Notes under the pieces: model-generated
What the model was told of the DNA's origin: nothing
Databases searched by the model: none
What the model saw: the letters and a program-made list of their open reading frames with translations, nothing else
Position numbers and translations under genes: made by a program
Part shown: one piece after another, positions 11,361 through 22,681 of the stretch
Numbering within the stretch: the first letter of the stretch is position 1
Layout: each line of letters opens with the position of its first letter
NCBI RefSeq assembly: GCF_037126465.1
Contig: NC_088204.1
Location: forward strand, 68,013,807-68,077,806
Direction: 5' to 3'
From: Ornithodoros turicata
Lineage: Eukaryota > Arthropoda > Arachnida > Ixodida > Argasidae
DNA: 64,000 bases

Positions 11361-14009
11361 GGTGCCTAAGTTTGAGCAGCGGGTTGCAACAGACCCTACT
11401 CTTACGACATTAACAGTCATTGACACACGTTATGCAGCAGAATAATTATGTGCGCACGTTTCCTTGTACATTTAGTTACGCAAGCGCGCGCATTTAAATA
11501 CGCACAGCTGCTGCAGTGGCAGCGAGACAAGCAGCAATCAGCCCCGAAACATACGTGTCATTCACATGCGCTACATACTGTGTGACTAAAAAATGACACA
11601 TGACGAATATAGTGCCTAAGCAGCGGGTTGCAACAGACCCGACTATGACATCAACAGTCATTGACACACGTTATGCAGCAGAATAATTATGTGTGCACGT
11701 TTGCTTGTACATTTAGTTACGCAAGCGCGCGCATTTAAATACGCACAGCTGCTGCAGTGGCAGCGAGACAAGCAGCAATCAGCCCCGAAACATACGTGTC
11801 ATTCACATGCGCTACATACTGTGTGACTAAAAAATGACACATGACGAATATAGTGCCTAAGCAGCGGGTTGCAACAGACCCGACTATGACATTAACAGTC
11901 ATTGACACACGTTATGCAGCAGAATAATTATGTGTGCACGTTTGCTTGTACATTTAGTTACGCAAGCGCGCGCATTTAAATACGCACAGCTGCTGCAGTG
12001 GCAGCGAGACAAGCAGCAATCAGCCCCGAAACATACGTGTCATTCACATGCGCTACATACTGTGTGACTAAAAAATGACACATGACGAATATAGTGCCTA
12101 AGCAGCGGTTGCAACAGACCCGACTATGACATTAACAGTCATTGACACACGTTATGCAGCAGAATAATTATGTGTGCACGTTTGCTTGTACATTTAGTTA
12201 CGCAAGCGCGCGCATTTAAATACGCACAGCTGCTGCAGTGGCAGCGAGACAAGCAGCAATCAGCCCCGAAACATACGTGTCATTCACATGCGCTACATAC
12301 TGTGTGACTAAAAAATGACGAATATAGTGCCTAAGCAGCGGTTGCAACAGACCCGACTATGACATTAACAGTCATTGACACACGTTATGCAGCAGAATAA
12401 TTATGTGTGCACGTTTGCTTGTACATTTAGTTACGCAAGCGCGCGCATTTAAATACGCACAGCTGCTGCAGTGGCAGCGAGACAAGCAGCAATCAGCCCC
12501 GAAACATACGTGTCATTCACATGCGCTACATACTGTGTGACTAAAAAATGACACATGACGAATATAGTGCCTAAGCAGCGGTTGCAACAGACCCGACTAT
12601 GACATTAACAGTCATTGACACACGTTATGCAGCAGAATAATTATGTGTGCACGTTTGCTTGTACATTTAGTTACGCAAGCGCGCGCATTTAAATACGCAC
12701 AGCTGCTGCAGTGGCAGCGAGACAAGCAGCAATCAGCCCCGAAACATACGTGTCATTCACATGCGCTACATACTGTGTGACTAAAAAATGACACATGACG
12801 AATATAGTGCCTAAGCAGCGGTTGCAACAGACCCGACTATGACATTAACAGTCATTGACACGCGTTATGCAGCAGAATAATTATGTGTGCACGTTTGCTT
12901 GTACATTTAGTTACGCAAGCGCGCGCATTTAAATACGCACAGCTGCTGCAGTGGCAGCGAGACAAGCAGCAATCAGCCCCGAAACATACGTGTCATTCAC
13001 ATGCGCTACATACTGTGTGACTAAAAAATGACACATGACGAATATAGTGCCTAAGCAGCGGGTTGCAACAGACCCAACTATGACATTAACAGTCATTGAC
13101 ACACGTTATGCAGCAGAATAATTATGTGTGCACGTTTGCTTGTACATTTAGTTACGCAAGCGCGCGCATTTAAATACGCACAGCTGCTACAGTGGCAGCG
13201 AGACAAGCAGCAATCAGCCCCGAAACATACGTGTCATTCACATGCGCTACATACTGTGTGACTAAAAAATGACACATGACGAATATAGTGCCTAAGCAGC
13301 GGTTGCAACAGACCCGACTATGACATTAACAGTCATTGACACACGTTATGCAGCAGAATAATTATGTGCGCACGTTTCCTTGTACATTTAGTTACGCAAG
13401 CGCGCGCATTTAAATACGCACAGCTGCTACAGTGGCAGCGAGACAAGCAGCAATCAGCCCCGAAACATACGTGTCATTCACATGCGCTACATACTGTGTG
13501 ACTAAAAAATGACACATGACGAATATAGTGCCTAAGCAGCGGGTTGCAACAGACCCAACTATGACATTAACAGTCATTGACACACGTTATGCAGCAGAAT
13601 AATTATGTGTGCACGTTTGCTTGTACATTTAGTTACGCAAGCGCGCGCATTTAAATACGCACAGCTGCTGCAGTGGCAGCTAGACAAGCAGCAATCGGCC
13701 CCGAAGCATACGTGTCATTCACATGCGCTACATACTGTGTGACTAAAAAATGACACATGACGAATATTGTGCCTAGGCAGCGGGTTGCAACAGACCCGAC
13801 TATGACATTAACAGTCATTGACACACGTTATGCAGCAGAATAATTATGTGTGCACGTTTGCTTGTACATTTAGTTACGCAAGCGCGCGCATTTAAATACG
13901 CACAGCTGCTGCAGTGGCAGCGAGACAAGCAGCAATCAGCCCCGAAACATACGTGTCATTCACATGCGCTACATACTGTGTGACAAAAAAATGACACATG
14001 GCGAGTATT
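11361..14009. repeat. satellite array, eleven ~241-bp units
   Basis: The landmark AGTGCCTAAGCAGCGG (one variant is TGTGCCTAGG) starts units at 11361, 11611, 11852, 12093, 12326, 12566, 12806, 13046, 13287, 13527 and 13768, and the last unit runs out at about 14009. Spacing is 240-241 bp except for the first (250, with a TTTGA insertion) and the fourth (233, with a 7-base deletion). Units are nearly identical, which implies recent amplification or homogenisation. Each carries GCGCGCGCATTTAAATACGC followed by a CAGCTGCTGCAGTGG block. There is no long open frame through the unit. Confidence 0.97.
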
Positions 14010-14369
14010 GTGCCTTTTGTCATCACGTTCACGTGTCACATGACATACGGTTTCGACGTCATATATCGACGTCTGTGAACGTCACACACAAAATCTCCAC
14101 TTTCACCTTGTTGCGAGGGTCTGACCCAATGGTCTTATTCACAATCAGGTCAGCGACGTCGCCGTGGGCTCAATTTGTACGGCTTCCACGAACTCGGTCC
14201 TACTTGCGCATTCGTCGCCTCGGTATCCCCTTTTTATATCGTCTGGTAGGTTGCACACAATAGTAACGTTGAACAAGAGAAGATAAAGACACCTTGTATG
14301 CAATTTGCTTTCTGAGTGGTCGAGGCATCGCGTTGTAGACTGTCGCAGCAGACTTCGAAAGTTATTGTC

Positions 14370-14462
14370 CAACAACAACAACAACAATAGATGATGACGA
14401 TGAGATGTGGTGTTTCACCGCGGTGGTGCGGTACCCTACCCCATTGCTGGTAAAACATTATA
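14370..14462 (-). mobile_element. LINE 3' tail fragment
   Basis: The reverse complement contains AGCAATGGGGTAGGGTACCG, a CATCTCATCGTCATCATC run and a TTGTTGTTGTTG end. These resemble the 3' end of the nearly complete LINE at about 45490-45560 (ATGGGGTAGGGTCCTGC, CGTCATCATC, TTGTTGTTG). Confidence 0.55.
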
Positions 14463-15780
14463 TGAGGATGATTAAGGAAAGACGAAAATACGAGAGAGAA
14501 TTAAAGCGTAACAACAACATACACTATGTATGTAACAGACAAACGACAAAATGTCATCACCATCACCACAAAAACAGATAGGTGACGACCATGACGTAGC
14601 GGTGGTTATGTGATTGAGATGGGAGTGAAATGAATGGCGCATGTGCGCCACGGCCGAGGCACTGTAGAGTACAGGCCACCGACTGTAAAATGCGCTATGC
14701 GCGCAATATTCATCCTAATGCACGATGGTAAGTAACAGACAAAGGTATTTCCGCACAATTTGAAAAGTAACTAGTACGTAGAAATGAGTGTAAAGTACGC
14801 GTAGCGTTCAAAAGCAGCGTAGTATTAATGTGCTAGCTGATTGATTGATTGATTGATTTTAATGTGCTAGCTACACAATTACATTCCATCACATTAGCGT
14901 AGATTAGAGTCCATCATATTAGTGCTTGTAATGCATTGATGCATTTGGGGCAATAACAGTAAATAGATAAATAGATGTGTGCCTGGGCTTCGGGGCTATA
15001 CTCTCACACCGTTCGGCGCTGTTTCTTTTTCGGACATTTTACTCTGCATCTTGGCATGGTTTATGTTCTGAGCCGCCCGTTTGCCGTGAGTTCATTGGTT
15101 TGTGCATTCCAGACTTATCCTGCAAGGGTGTTTGCAGCGCACGATGTGCCCTTCTGCAGACCTGGCCAACATCCAAGTCTGTTTCGCAGCTCTCAACATA
15201 TATTTCTATTTTTTCTCCTTCTTGTTTTTGCTTGCTTCCATAAGCTCTGCGCTGATGAGGTGCTAATAAGAAGGAGACAGCTGTCCATATGACGGTCGGT
15301 TTACATATAGGGCAGGACTTTTATGCTCATGTGCCTGGAAAGGTCATGTCGGGTCAGCTTACTCCAATTGTACGGAAACTGAAAAAGACCAATTAACGTC
15401 AGCTTCATCGAAGTCCGAAGGCGCGAATTGCGAAGGCGACAAGGTCTCATTACGACCAATAATCCTTTAATCCCCAAGTGTGTCATTTCGGCCAAAACCT
15501 GAGTTCGGCCGAAGGCGTCTCATTACAACAGTGGTTCTGTGTACTACTGTTACAAGGTAACTGCGTCCCCATTTTTTTCAACTTCGCCCCACCTGGAGCT
15601 TGCGGTTCTGGTTAAACTACTGGATTACGGCCGCCGGTGTCTCATTCATATCCCCACGCCCAGACGTGTGGGCCGATGCCGTTTTTTTTTTTTTTTTTTT
15701 TGTCGGCGGTGTGAACCGGCGCACCGGCGGCATAGTCATCGGCAGCGACGTTCAGCGCTGACTGGCGGCGTGCTTGCGGA
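14463..15780. other. no recognisable gene
   Basis: Plus-strand frames at 14975-15292 are serine- and phenylalanine-rich with no recognisable domain. A poly-T run lies at about 15681-15700. Confidence 0.4.
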
Positions 15781-15782
15781 TG

Positions 15783-17245
15783 GCGCCAGGGTGGTCGAAC
15801 TCGCCCAGGGAAGCGTGACCACAAGCGAGCTGCCATCCGTTGGTCATCGAAGGCTTTGCCTTCCATTGGCTGCTTCATTCCGATAAAACCTGAAGCGCTT
15901 GTTTTCCTAAATTCATCACTTGCTATCTAAATTCGGCGTACTATGTGCATGTCTCATATGTATTTCTTACCTGCTCCGAGCAGGGATGGAAATATCCGCG
16001 GAGAAAAGTGAGGCACTGGCCTTCTCCCGCAAATCCATGCAGCCATGCCGTCTGCACATTGGGGACAGGCCACTTACAAATGTCCAGCACCACAAATTCC
16101 ACGGCGTGACTCTAACCACTAAGCCTTTCTTGGAAACGTCACATCGATGGCATGGAGAAGAAAGTTCAGCGCTGGACCGCTGTCACCCGTCACTTCGCTG
16201 GAATGAGGTGGGGACGCGATGAGAAGGACCTCCTGATGCTGCATAACGCCTTGATTCGGGCCACAGTCGCCTACAGTCTCCTTGTGCTTTACGATTTCCC
16301 CAGCACCTTAGCACAGAGAATCCGCGCTATGCGTTTCACGGAGCCTAGAGGTGTGCCTCTGTGTCCCACGCGGGGCCGAGACAAGGTTAGTGGCTGCGGA
16401 AGCCCGAGACATCCCTTCTGAAGTTCTCCGAAACACAGAAACTGTACGCCAGTATATCCGCCTGATCGCACACCATCGCCACCACCCGCTCATCCGTAAA
16501 CTTCACTGCCCGGCGAGGTCAGAATTCGGCGTCACCGCGTCAGGACACACATAATAGAACCCTCACAGGCCAAGGATTAGGACACTCGGCGCAGGATCTC
16601 TAAAGGGAATCTTCCAAGAAGGGCCGATGTCCAGGTCAAGTCCCAGGGGCTCAGGAAATTTCCACTGAACAAACAAGATAATGGAAAGACGAGACACAGA
16701 AAGTTTGAGAGGGAGATCCAAAATATGTAATTAGAGTATTGAGTAGAAAATACCATAAAATGTATTTTAAATAGAGTACAAATACACAAAGCAAAAAGTA
16801 TTGAGTAGAGTACCAAAATACCGCAATATTTAAAATACAGTATTTTAAATACAATACTCCAAATACGTACAAGTCTGGACTCCTCAACGAAAACTTCGTC
16901 ATCCTCATCCTTTTTTATACTCTCGATACCGCTCACCCGGGGCTGTCGGTTGTCCCATCGCACTTCTTCGACCTCAGCCGAGCTGTACGGAATCTTTCTG
17001 TTTTTACAATATGCGACCAACTGCGACCCACGGCGATGGGTAGTCTGTACGGCTCCAAGTCAGCTCTTCGATGCCTGAAAACCGTAGGTCTCTGCGGCTC
17101 ACTGGCCACACTTGTGGCAAATATTCTACGCCTACTGAAGTCCATAACTGCCAACGACCACACCGATTGTACTCCCAAGGGGGATAGACGGTCCCTTCTT
17201 CGTGACTGGGCTGCCTCCTTATCCGTCGAACAATGACGTCGGGAT
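15783..17245 (+). pseudogene. internally deleted LINE copy (5' UTR joined to RT thumb and RNase H)
   Basis: Positions 15783-15970 match the 5' region of the nearly complete LINE (39960-40150), sharing GAGCTGCCATCCGT versus TAGCTGCCATCCGT and then TGGCTGCTTCATTC. At about 15977 the sequence jumps to the end of the reverse transcriptase domain (AGMEISAEKSEALAF versus AGMDISTEKSATLPF in the complete copy), so about 3.7 kb including endonuclease and most of RT is missing. Three frames are needed to follow the coding sequence to HHPLIRKL at about 16505. A foreign palindromic segment (16509-16877) then intervenes. RNase H sequence resumes at about 16880 (GCRLSHRTSSTSAELYGIF) and decays by about 17245. 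Confidence 0.8.
16509..16877. mobile_element. partial palindromic element inserted in the LINE relic
   Basis: The segment from CGGCGAGGTCAGAATTCGGC to AAATACGTACAAGTCTGG is about 90% identical by eye to the right half of the longer element at 21722-22476. It is rich in AAATAC/GTATTT motifs. About 70 codons of the host LINE are missing at the junction, so the insertion came with a deletion, or the join formed by recombination. Confidence 0.75.
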
Positions 17246-17249
17246 GTCG

Positions 17250-18840
17250 GGATGTTGGTCTTTAAGTATTCTCAGAATGTATATGTGGTACATAGTGCTT
17301 CCAGCGTTTATTTTATGAGTGCCAAAATAACACAAACACAAACACATATATATACATAGGCGTTCTACAAAGTAAAGCACCTTCCGATGTTTCTTTACGG
17401 GGCTACAAACAACATACACATGTTGATGAACATATTGGAAGTGCGCACGCGAGCTGGTGTAAAAGTTGCAAGAAACTTTCGCAAAAATACAAAAACAAAA
17501 CAAACAAACAAAAACAGTAGCCTATATATGCTACTTTGTGAGGCCAACGCGTTATTTTGTGAGGCAAACATTCTAGAAAAAAATACTCTTACTTCTCTGC
17601 TTGTACATCGGTGTGGTTTACGAACGTCCGTTGAGGTATGCAGATTGCAGACTTTGATAAGGCACTTTGGTATGGAAGCTCTAAAAGGCTTTTGCAGTAT
17701 AGTTAGTGCACTGTCCTATTTTTAAACACAAGTTCAAAAGCGATGGCCTCCATCACTCGTACCGGACCCTTTCACTGGATCCCTCAGGTGACCCAAATGA
17801 CTGACGCTAATTTGAATTTTATGAAAATATTTCGTAGAACCCGTATGAAAAGATGTCGCTTCCCAGTCGGCAGCATGTCTTCACCGGAGTCCTCGCGGAC
17901 ATTCCAAATGTTTCACCCTGGGGTGTCCTAGGGACAACCTCAGAAGGTCAAGGACCCGATGACACTTTGAGGACGTCCTGAGGATCGCCTGTGCTCTTTG
18001 GGAAGCGTCGTTCACATCTCTGAGCTGTAGACCAAGATTAACACGTGTGAACAGATGAATACAATGCATCTCCTGTTGCTGGCCACGCGAACAAAAATTT
18101 CGTCAAAAATGGGACGAGCTCCCATGATGGCGTGAGTTTAGCAGGAATCAGCTCTGCACCAACATGTCATGTTTTGTTGCAATGTGCCTATAATGTCCAC
18201 TCATTCAATAAATGCAAACGTCTAGTCACTATGTCACTACGTGTACGTACAGCTCTATAGGTGAGAAATGGGACATGAGTGAACCCTCCTAATTTCTGTG
18301 TGGTCATCACGATGCCCTTTGTTTGGAGTTGTCAAAATCTGTGATAACTGTTCGTGTTTCGAATTCATATGTTTAAGTAAACCTGATATGATTTATTTTT
18401 CTGTGTGTTCAAAACCAAACGTATGAGAGGGTATCGCGGTTGTAGAAGGCTGTTTTTGATGTTTCACTTTTTATGAGAAATTGTATCTTTTTCAGGTTGC
18501 GGCTCGCACACCACTGCGCATGTGTTCTGAGCGCACACGTTTCAGCATGAAGCACGCAGGTAATCTTTCTTGGTTTCCTGCTTTCTTTCCTGACTTGCGA
18601 ATCCTGAATTTACAACTTGTTCTTTAGGGTAATTCAAAACTTGGCGAACCAGGTAACACGTTACTAGAAACATGTCACACGGATGACACATGCTTCCTAC
18701 ATTGTGACATCAGTACGATACAATGGCCATTGAACGGTCTTTCGTATCTGAATGAGAACTGTATTGAATATATAGAACTGCAAGCGGAAAAATATATCTT
18801 GTTGACGACACGCAGATCTAAGCAACCGCTGAGCATCATT
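17250..18840. other. no recognisable gene
   Basis: No domain, exon pattern or inverted-repeat element was recognised. Confidence 0.4.
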
Positions 18841-18842
18841 AA

Positions 18843-19426
18843 TACCCCTGTCACACGGCACTTTCAATGCGGATTGAATCCGATCCGCATCGAGTTTCTC
18901 AAGAGCGTTCGCTGCACAATGCTGCTACATGGTCCAACTCAATGCATCTTGAAAAGTTGGCTTGTCGACAGGCTGCGCTAGCACCCCGAGGCAGTACGCT
19001 GGGATTGACAAATATGTTCATGAAAAGTCGACAATAACCGCATCCGCTTACGCCTTGTGGTGTTTACTAAGCCTTTACGAGAGGCGCGATGTCGAGAGTG
19101 GCCGAGATTAAACAAATTAGCAAACGCAGTCGCCCGTCATATCTAGACTAAAATCGTAACCGTGAAATTCCATGGGCTTGTATAGGAACATTTGCAAATT
19201 AATGTAATGTTCTTGTTGACTACTACAAATTCGCTGAGTTTGAGGATGCCAATGAGGGTCTTCAAGCCGTCTTGAGAATCTCAATCCCGTTTAACAAACT
19301 GGATCGGATTAAGCAGGATCGGAGTTCGATCCTGCTCGAACGTGTCCGTGTAGCAGCGCCGGATCAGCATTGAGCTCGATGAGCATTGGCTCAATGCGGA
19401 TCGAAATTGTCCATGTGACAGGGGTA
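18843..19426. mobile_element. TIR element ending TACCCCTGTCACA
   Basis: The left end TACCCCTGTCACACGG is inverted at the right end (CCATGTGACAGGGGTA). The arms continue with imperfect complementarity (CAATGCGGATTGAATC versus GCTCAATGCGGATCGA). Possible TAA target duplications flank the element, which would fit PIF/Harbinger-like insertion. The 584-bp interior codes for nothing recognisable. Confidence 0.65.
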
Positions 19427-20204
19427 TAACCAGCAGTGATCCTACGCCAGCCAGACTTGGAAGGCCCCTGAGGGTGATTTCGCCCAACGGAAGCTCACCT
19501 GATCGCACAGAAGTCTCTTACATACGAAATGACGTAAAAACACCAGGATTAATATAATTTGGCAGTTGTGCTGTGTGTTTATTCTGTATATCCTGCTCGC
19601 ACCTTCCGTGGCATCATGCTCCTATAGAGGTACTGTTCGCGACACGGTTGCTAGAAATCGCCGATCAGTGGATCCGCAGCCCGCGCTTCCTTTGTTGCCC
19701 TGGGAAACGTTGTGTCAATATCGTATCTAAAGGTAGGCCATTTGCTGCACATGTTTATTACCCGAAACGAATTGTCGTGCAACACCTGGAGATTTAAGAT
19801 GGGATAGGCATCGGGACGTTAATTTCACACAACCGCGTGTGAGAGCAAATCTGTTCAGTTCGGCCTCACCGTCATTGTCATGAGCCAGCAGTGGCGCCGC
19901 TACATGCTTATATGTGCGCGCCACGTGCTGTTGTGCGTTCTTTCATCGTACGACGTTCATCATCATGCATCGCTAGTCTGTTGGATCCTCTCTTTAGCTC
20001 ATTTGGCCCTTCATCACCCAAATTGCTAGGTATATCGTTTATTCATTTTCATTGTATGTATCATACCAGGGTGCTAGTAAACTGTCTGTGTGTTATCCAA
20101 AATGCCGTATTCCTGAATCTTATTTTGAGTTTGACAGATAGCCAGGGACATCGCGTCCAACACCGACATTAACACCTTTCTTCACCCCTTTCCCTTGGTC
20201 TATC

Positions 20205-20836
20205 TTGCCCCACATGGCGCAGTCGACAGGATACATTGCAAACACCACTTCTTTCATAAACACTTCAAGACAAGGTTCTACTAGATTTTCACCACATTTC
20301 ATTCTCTTTGGATTTGGACCTCGTATTGAAAACGAGTTTCATGTTGGTGTAATCCTTGACGACATGTCACGACTTCAGAGCATTGAAATGCAACATGACA
20401 TATGTGCAGAAGCACGCGAAAACCTAGAAAAAGCTCTATCTTTTCAGAAGAGACGTTACGACTACGGTCGAAACCCATCTCAGTTCTCTGTGGGTGACTT
20501 AGTTTGGATAGAATCCTTTTCAACTTCACCTTTTGATCCTAAGTACACGGACAAGGTATTCAAGTTATTTCCACTCATCCCCATGACATTTGTGCTGTTC
20601 AAAGTCTGGAAGAAGGAATAACAAAAACAATTCATGTTTCTCAAATGAAATTGTTCAAGGATCAACCAGATTGGTATCCTAACATTACGTTTCATGATAT
20701 AGACAGTGACGAGAATGTCTCTGCTGATCAAGACAGTCCTTCTGAAACCGAAGAAACACTTAGTCCACCTTACACGACAAGGTATGGACGTGTCACCAAA
20801 CAAAGGGTACCATTACATGCGTACGACCTCGTTTGA
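20205..20836 (+). pseudogene. Ty3-type LTR retroelement remnant, integrase C-terminal part
   Basis: One frame (20205-20621) contains ANTTSFINTSRQGSTRFSPH, close to the conserved integrase segment in which tyrosine-asparagine-threonine and the TRFSPF-like block lie just past the catalytic core. SFQKRRYDYGRNPSQFSVGD follows, the usual lead into the chromodomain or GPY region. The frame breaks at about 20570. A second frame (20645-20836) gives the hydrophilic Pol tail (MKLFKDQPDWYP to VTKQRVPLHAYDLV). No LTRs or upstream RT were seen. This is a 5'-truncated, frameshifted relic. Confidence 0.7.
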
Positions 20837-21214
20837 CTTTGTTTCAAAGTACATACATTCCATAGGGACGCCTTGGTGAATGTCGTTGATTCATGGACAG
20901 GGGACGCTCTGGTCCATAAATGACTTTGTACTACATTGCTTTAAATGTATCCAGTGTAAACAATATGAAATTTTTGCGGTCATTTCTGTCTTGCCTCCCA
21001 CGTGTCGCGAGCAGTACATATAAATAAATTAACTAAATAATAAAATAAATTTCCAGACACCTTCACCAAATCTGAAGGTCACGGGAGGGTCAGTTGGTAC
21101 GTAAGAGTGCTCTTCTTATACAACAACAGCAGCTACATGCATGACGATGGGATGAGGTGTTCCACAGCAAGAATAGCGATACCGTACCTCAGTGAATAGA
21201 CGATTTTAAAAAGA

Positions 21215-21455
21215 TGCTGGCGCCACCAAGCGCGCGGCGCAAAGCATCATGGGAACTTTGAGGGACACTGCTCTCTCGTCTGCTTCGGTTATGGGTTACC
21301 CCGGCTTGCGCTGCTGCTGCGCACACCAGGGTGTTGTTGTTCTTCCTGTACCTCCGCATCCTGCCCTTTCATATAATGTTTCAAGGAGCTCTAAGTTCCC
21401 ATGAACCCTTGCGTGCCACAGGTGGCGCTTGCTTTTCTAAAGAGGTCTATCTGAG
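21215..21455. repeat. dispersed repeat, also at 58422-58605 and inverted at 58737-58886
   Basis: Blocks CACCAAGCGCGCGGCGCAAA, CATGGGAACTTTGAG and the TAAGTTCCCATGA end recur at 58422-58605, and in inverse orientation from 58737 to 58886. The ends (GGGAACTT and AAGTTCCC) are mutually inverted, which suggests a short foldback element. Confidence 0.65.
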
Positions 21456-21721
21456 TTAACGGAGATGAGACACACACACGCATGTCATAGCAAGTGAGAT
21501 ACTATGTACGTGCAGAGGCGCCGTCACTGTCGTAGATAGAAGTTCATACAGTAGACCACATGTGAAGTAGTACGATGAAGTCCCACAGATCACATTTCCG
21601 CACTCCTGCAAAAGGCACTGATGCTACAGGGGCTGAGGCGGTCCGGTGGACGTCACGAACAGGTGAAGTGAGGGCAGACATTGACGGTGCGGCGCAGGGT
21701 TACAGCCTAAGATTGCAGCAA

Positions 21722-22476
21722 GGCTGGGCCAGACATGTACAAGATACTCAAAAATGTATTTAAGATAAGATAATAAATACTAACGTTAGAATGTAATTAA
21801 GATAGATATAAATACATGAAAATTAAAGTAATTAAAATAGAGTACAAAATACTTCAAAAAGTATTTGAAATACAATTAAGATACTATTTATCCTTGAACG
21901 CTAAAAGTCACTGGTCAATGCGGCGAGTCGCCGTTATGTGACATGAATCACCTAAACCCCGCGCACTACGCAAGCCGCCGCTGTGTGATACGAGCCATCT
22001 AAACACAAGTCCCAAAAAGATGACAAAGAGATACCACATAACTCCACTAAGTATATGTGACCCAGAACAAAGCAAACTTCTAGGAGGTGCCTGCTCGGCG
22101 AGGTCAGAATTCGGCGTCACCGCGTCATGGCACACATAATAGAACCCTCACCGGCCAAGGATTAGGACACACGCGGTGGGATCTCTAAATGGAGACCTCC
22201 AAGAAGGGCCAATGTCCAGGTCAAGTCCGAGGGACTCAGGAAATTTCCACTGAACAAGCAAGATGATGGAAAGACGAGACACAGAGAGTTTTAGAGGGAG
22301 ATACAAAATATATAATTAGAGTATTGAGTAGAAAATACCTTAAAATGTATTTTAGATAGAGTACAAACACACAAAACAAAAAGTATTGAGTAGAGTACAA
22401 AAATACCTCAAATTGTATTTAAAATACAGTATTTTAAATACAATACTCCAAATACGTACAAGTTTGGGCTGGGCGG
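21722..22476. mobile_element. palindromic AT-rich element, full-length copy
   Basis: The left end (GGGCCAGACATGTACAAGAT, then AATGTATTTAAGAT) is inverted at the right end (TTAAATACAATACTCCAAAT, then ACGTACAAGTTTGGGC). About 755 bp with no coding capacity. Its right half is duplicated at 16509-16877. Confidence 0.65.
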
Positions 22477-22594
22477 CTTGCTATTGATGAGATTTAGTTG
22501 GGACCTTATAAGTAGCAGCCGATGTGAGGAAGTGTTGAAGGTTTACCTGATACAAGCGGCTTGATATACCTATGCTGTTTACCGTAAAAGGTAA

Positions 22595-22600
22595 TTTATT
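22595..22600 (-). promoter_or_regulatory. AATAAA polyadenylation signal of SVWC gene A
   Basis: AATAAA on the minus strand lies 82 bp beyond the stop at 22682. The same spacing (about 80-100 bp) is found for genes B and C. Confidence 0.7.
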
Positions 22601-22681
22601 CTGATTGTAGAACGAAATGGATGCTGGCGTATAGTCCGTACATTTAGTGTATTGCATACGCAGTCGGGGCTTCCCTCGCGC

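Noticed and set aside
11361..14009. regular repeats as a CRISPR array
   Set aside because: The 240-bp units are directly adjacent and nearly identical throughout, with no variable spacers, in eukaryotic DNA.
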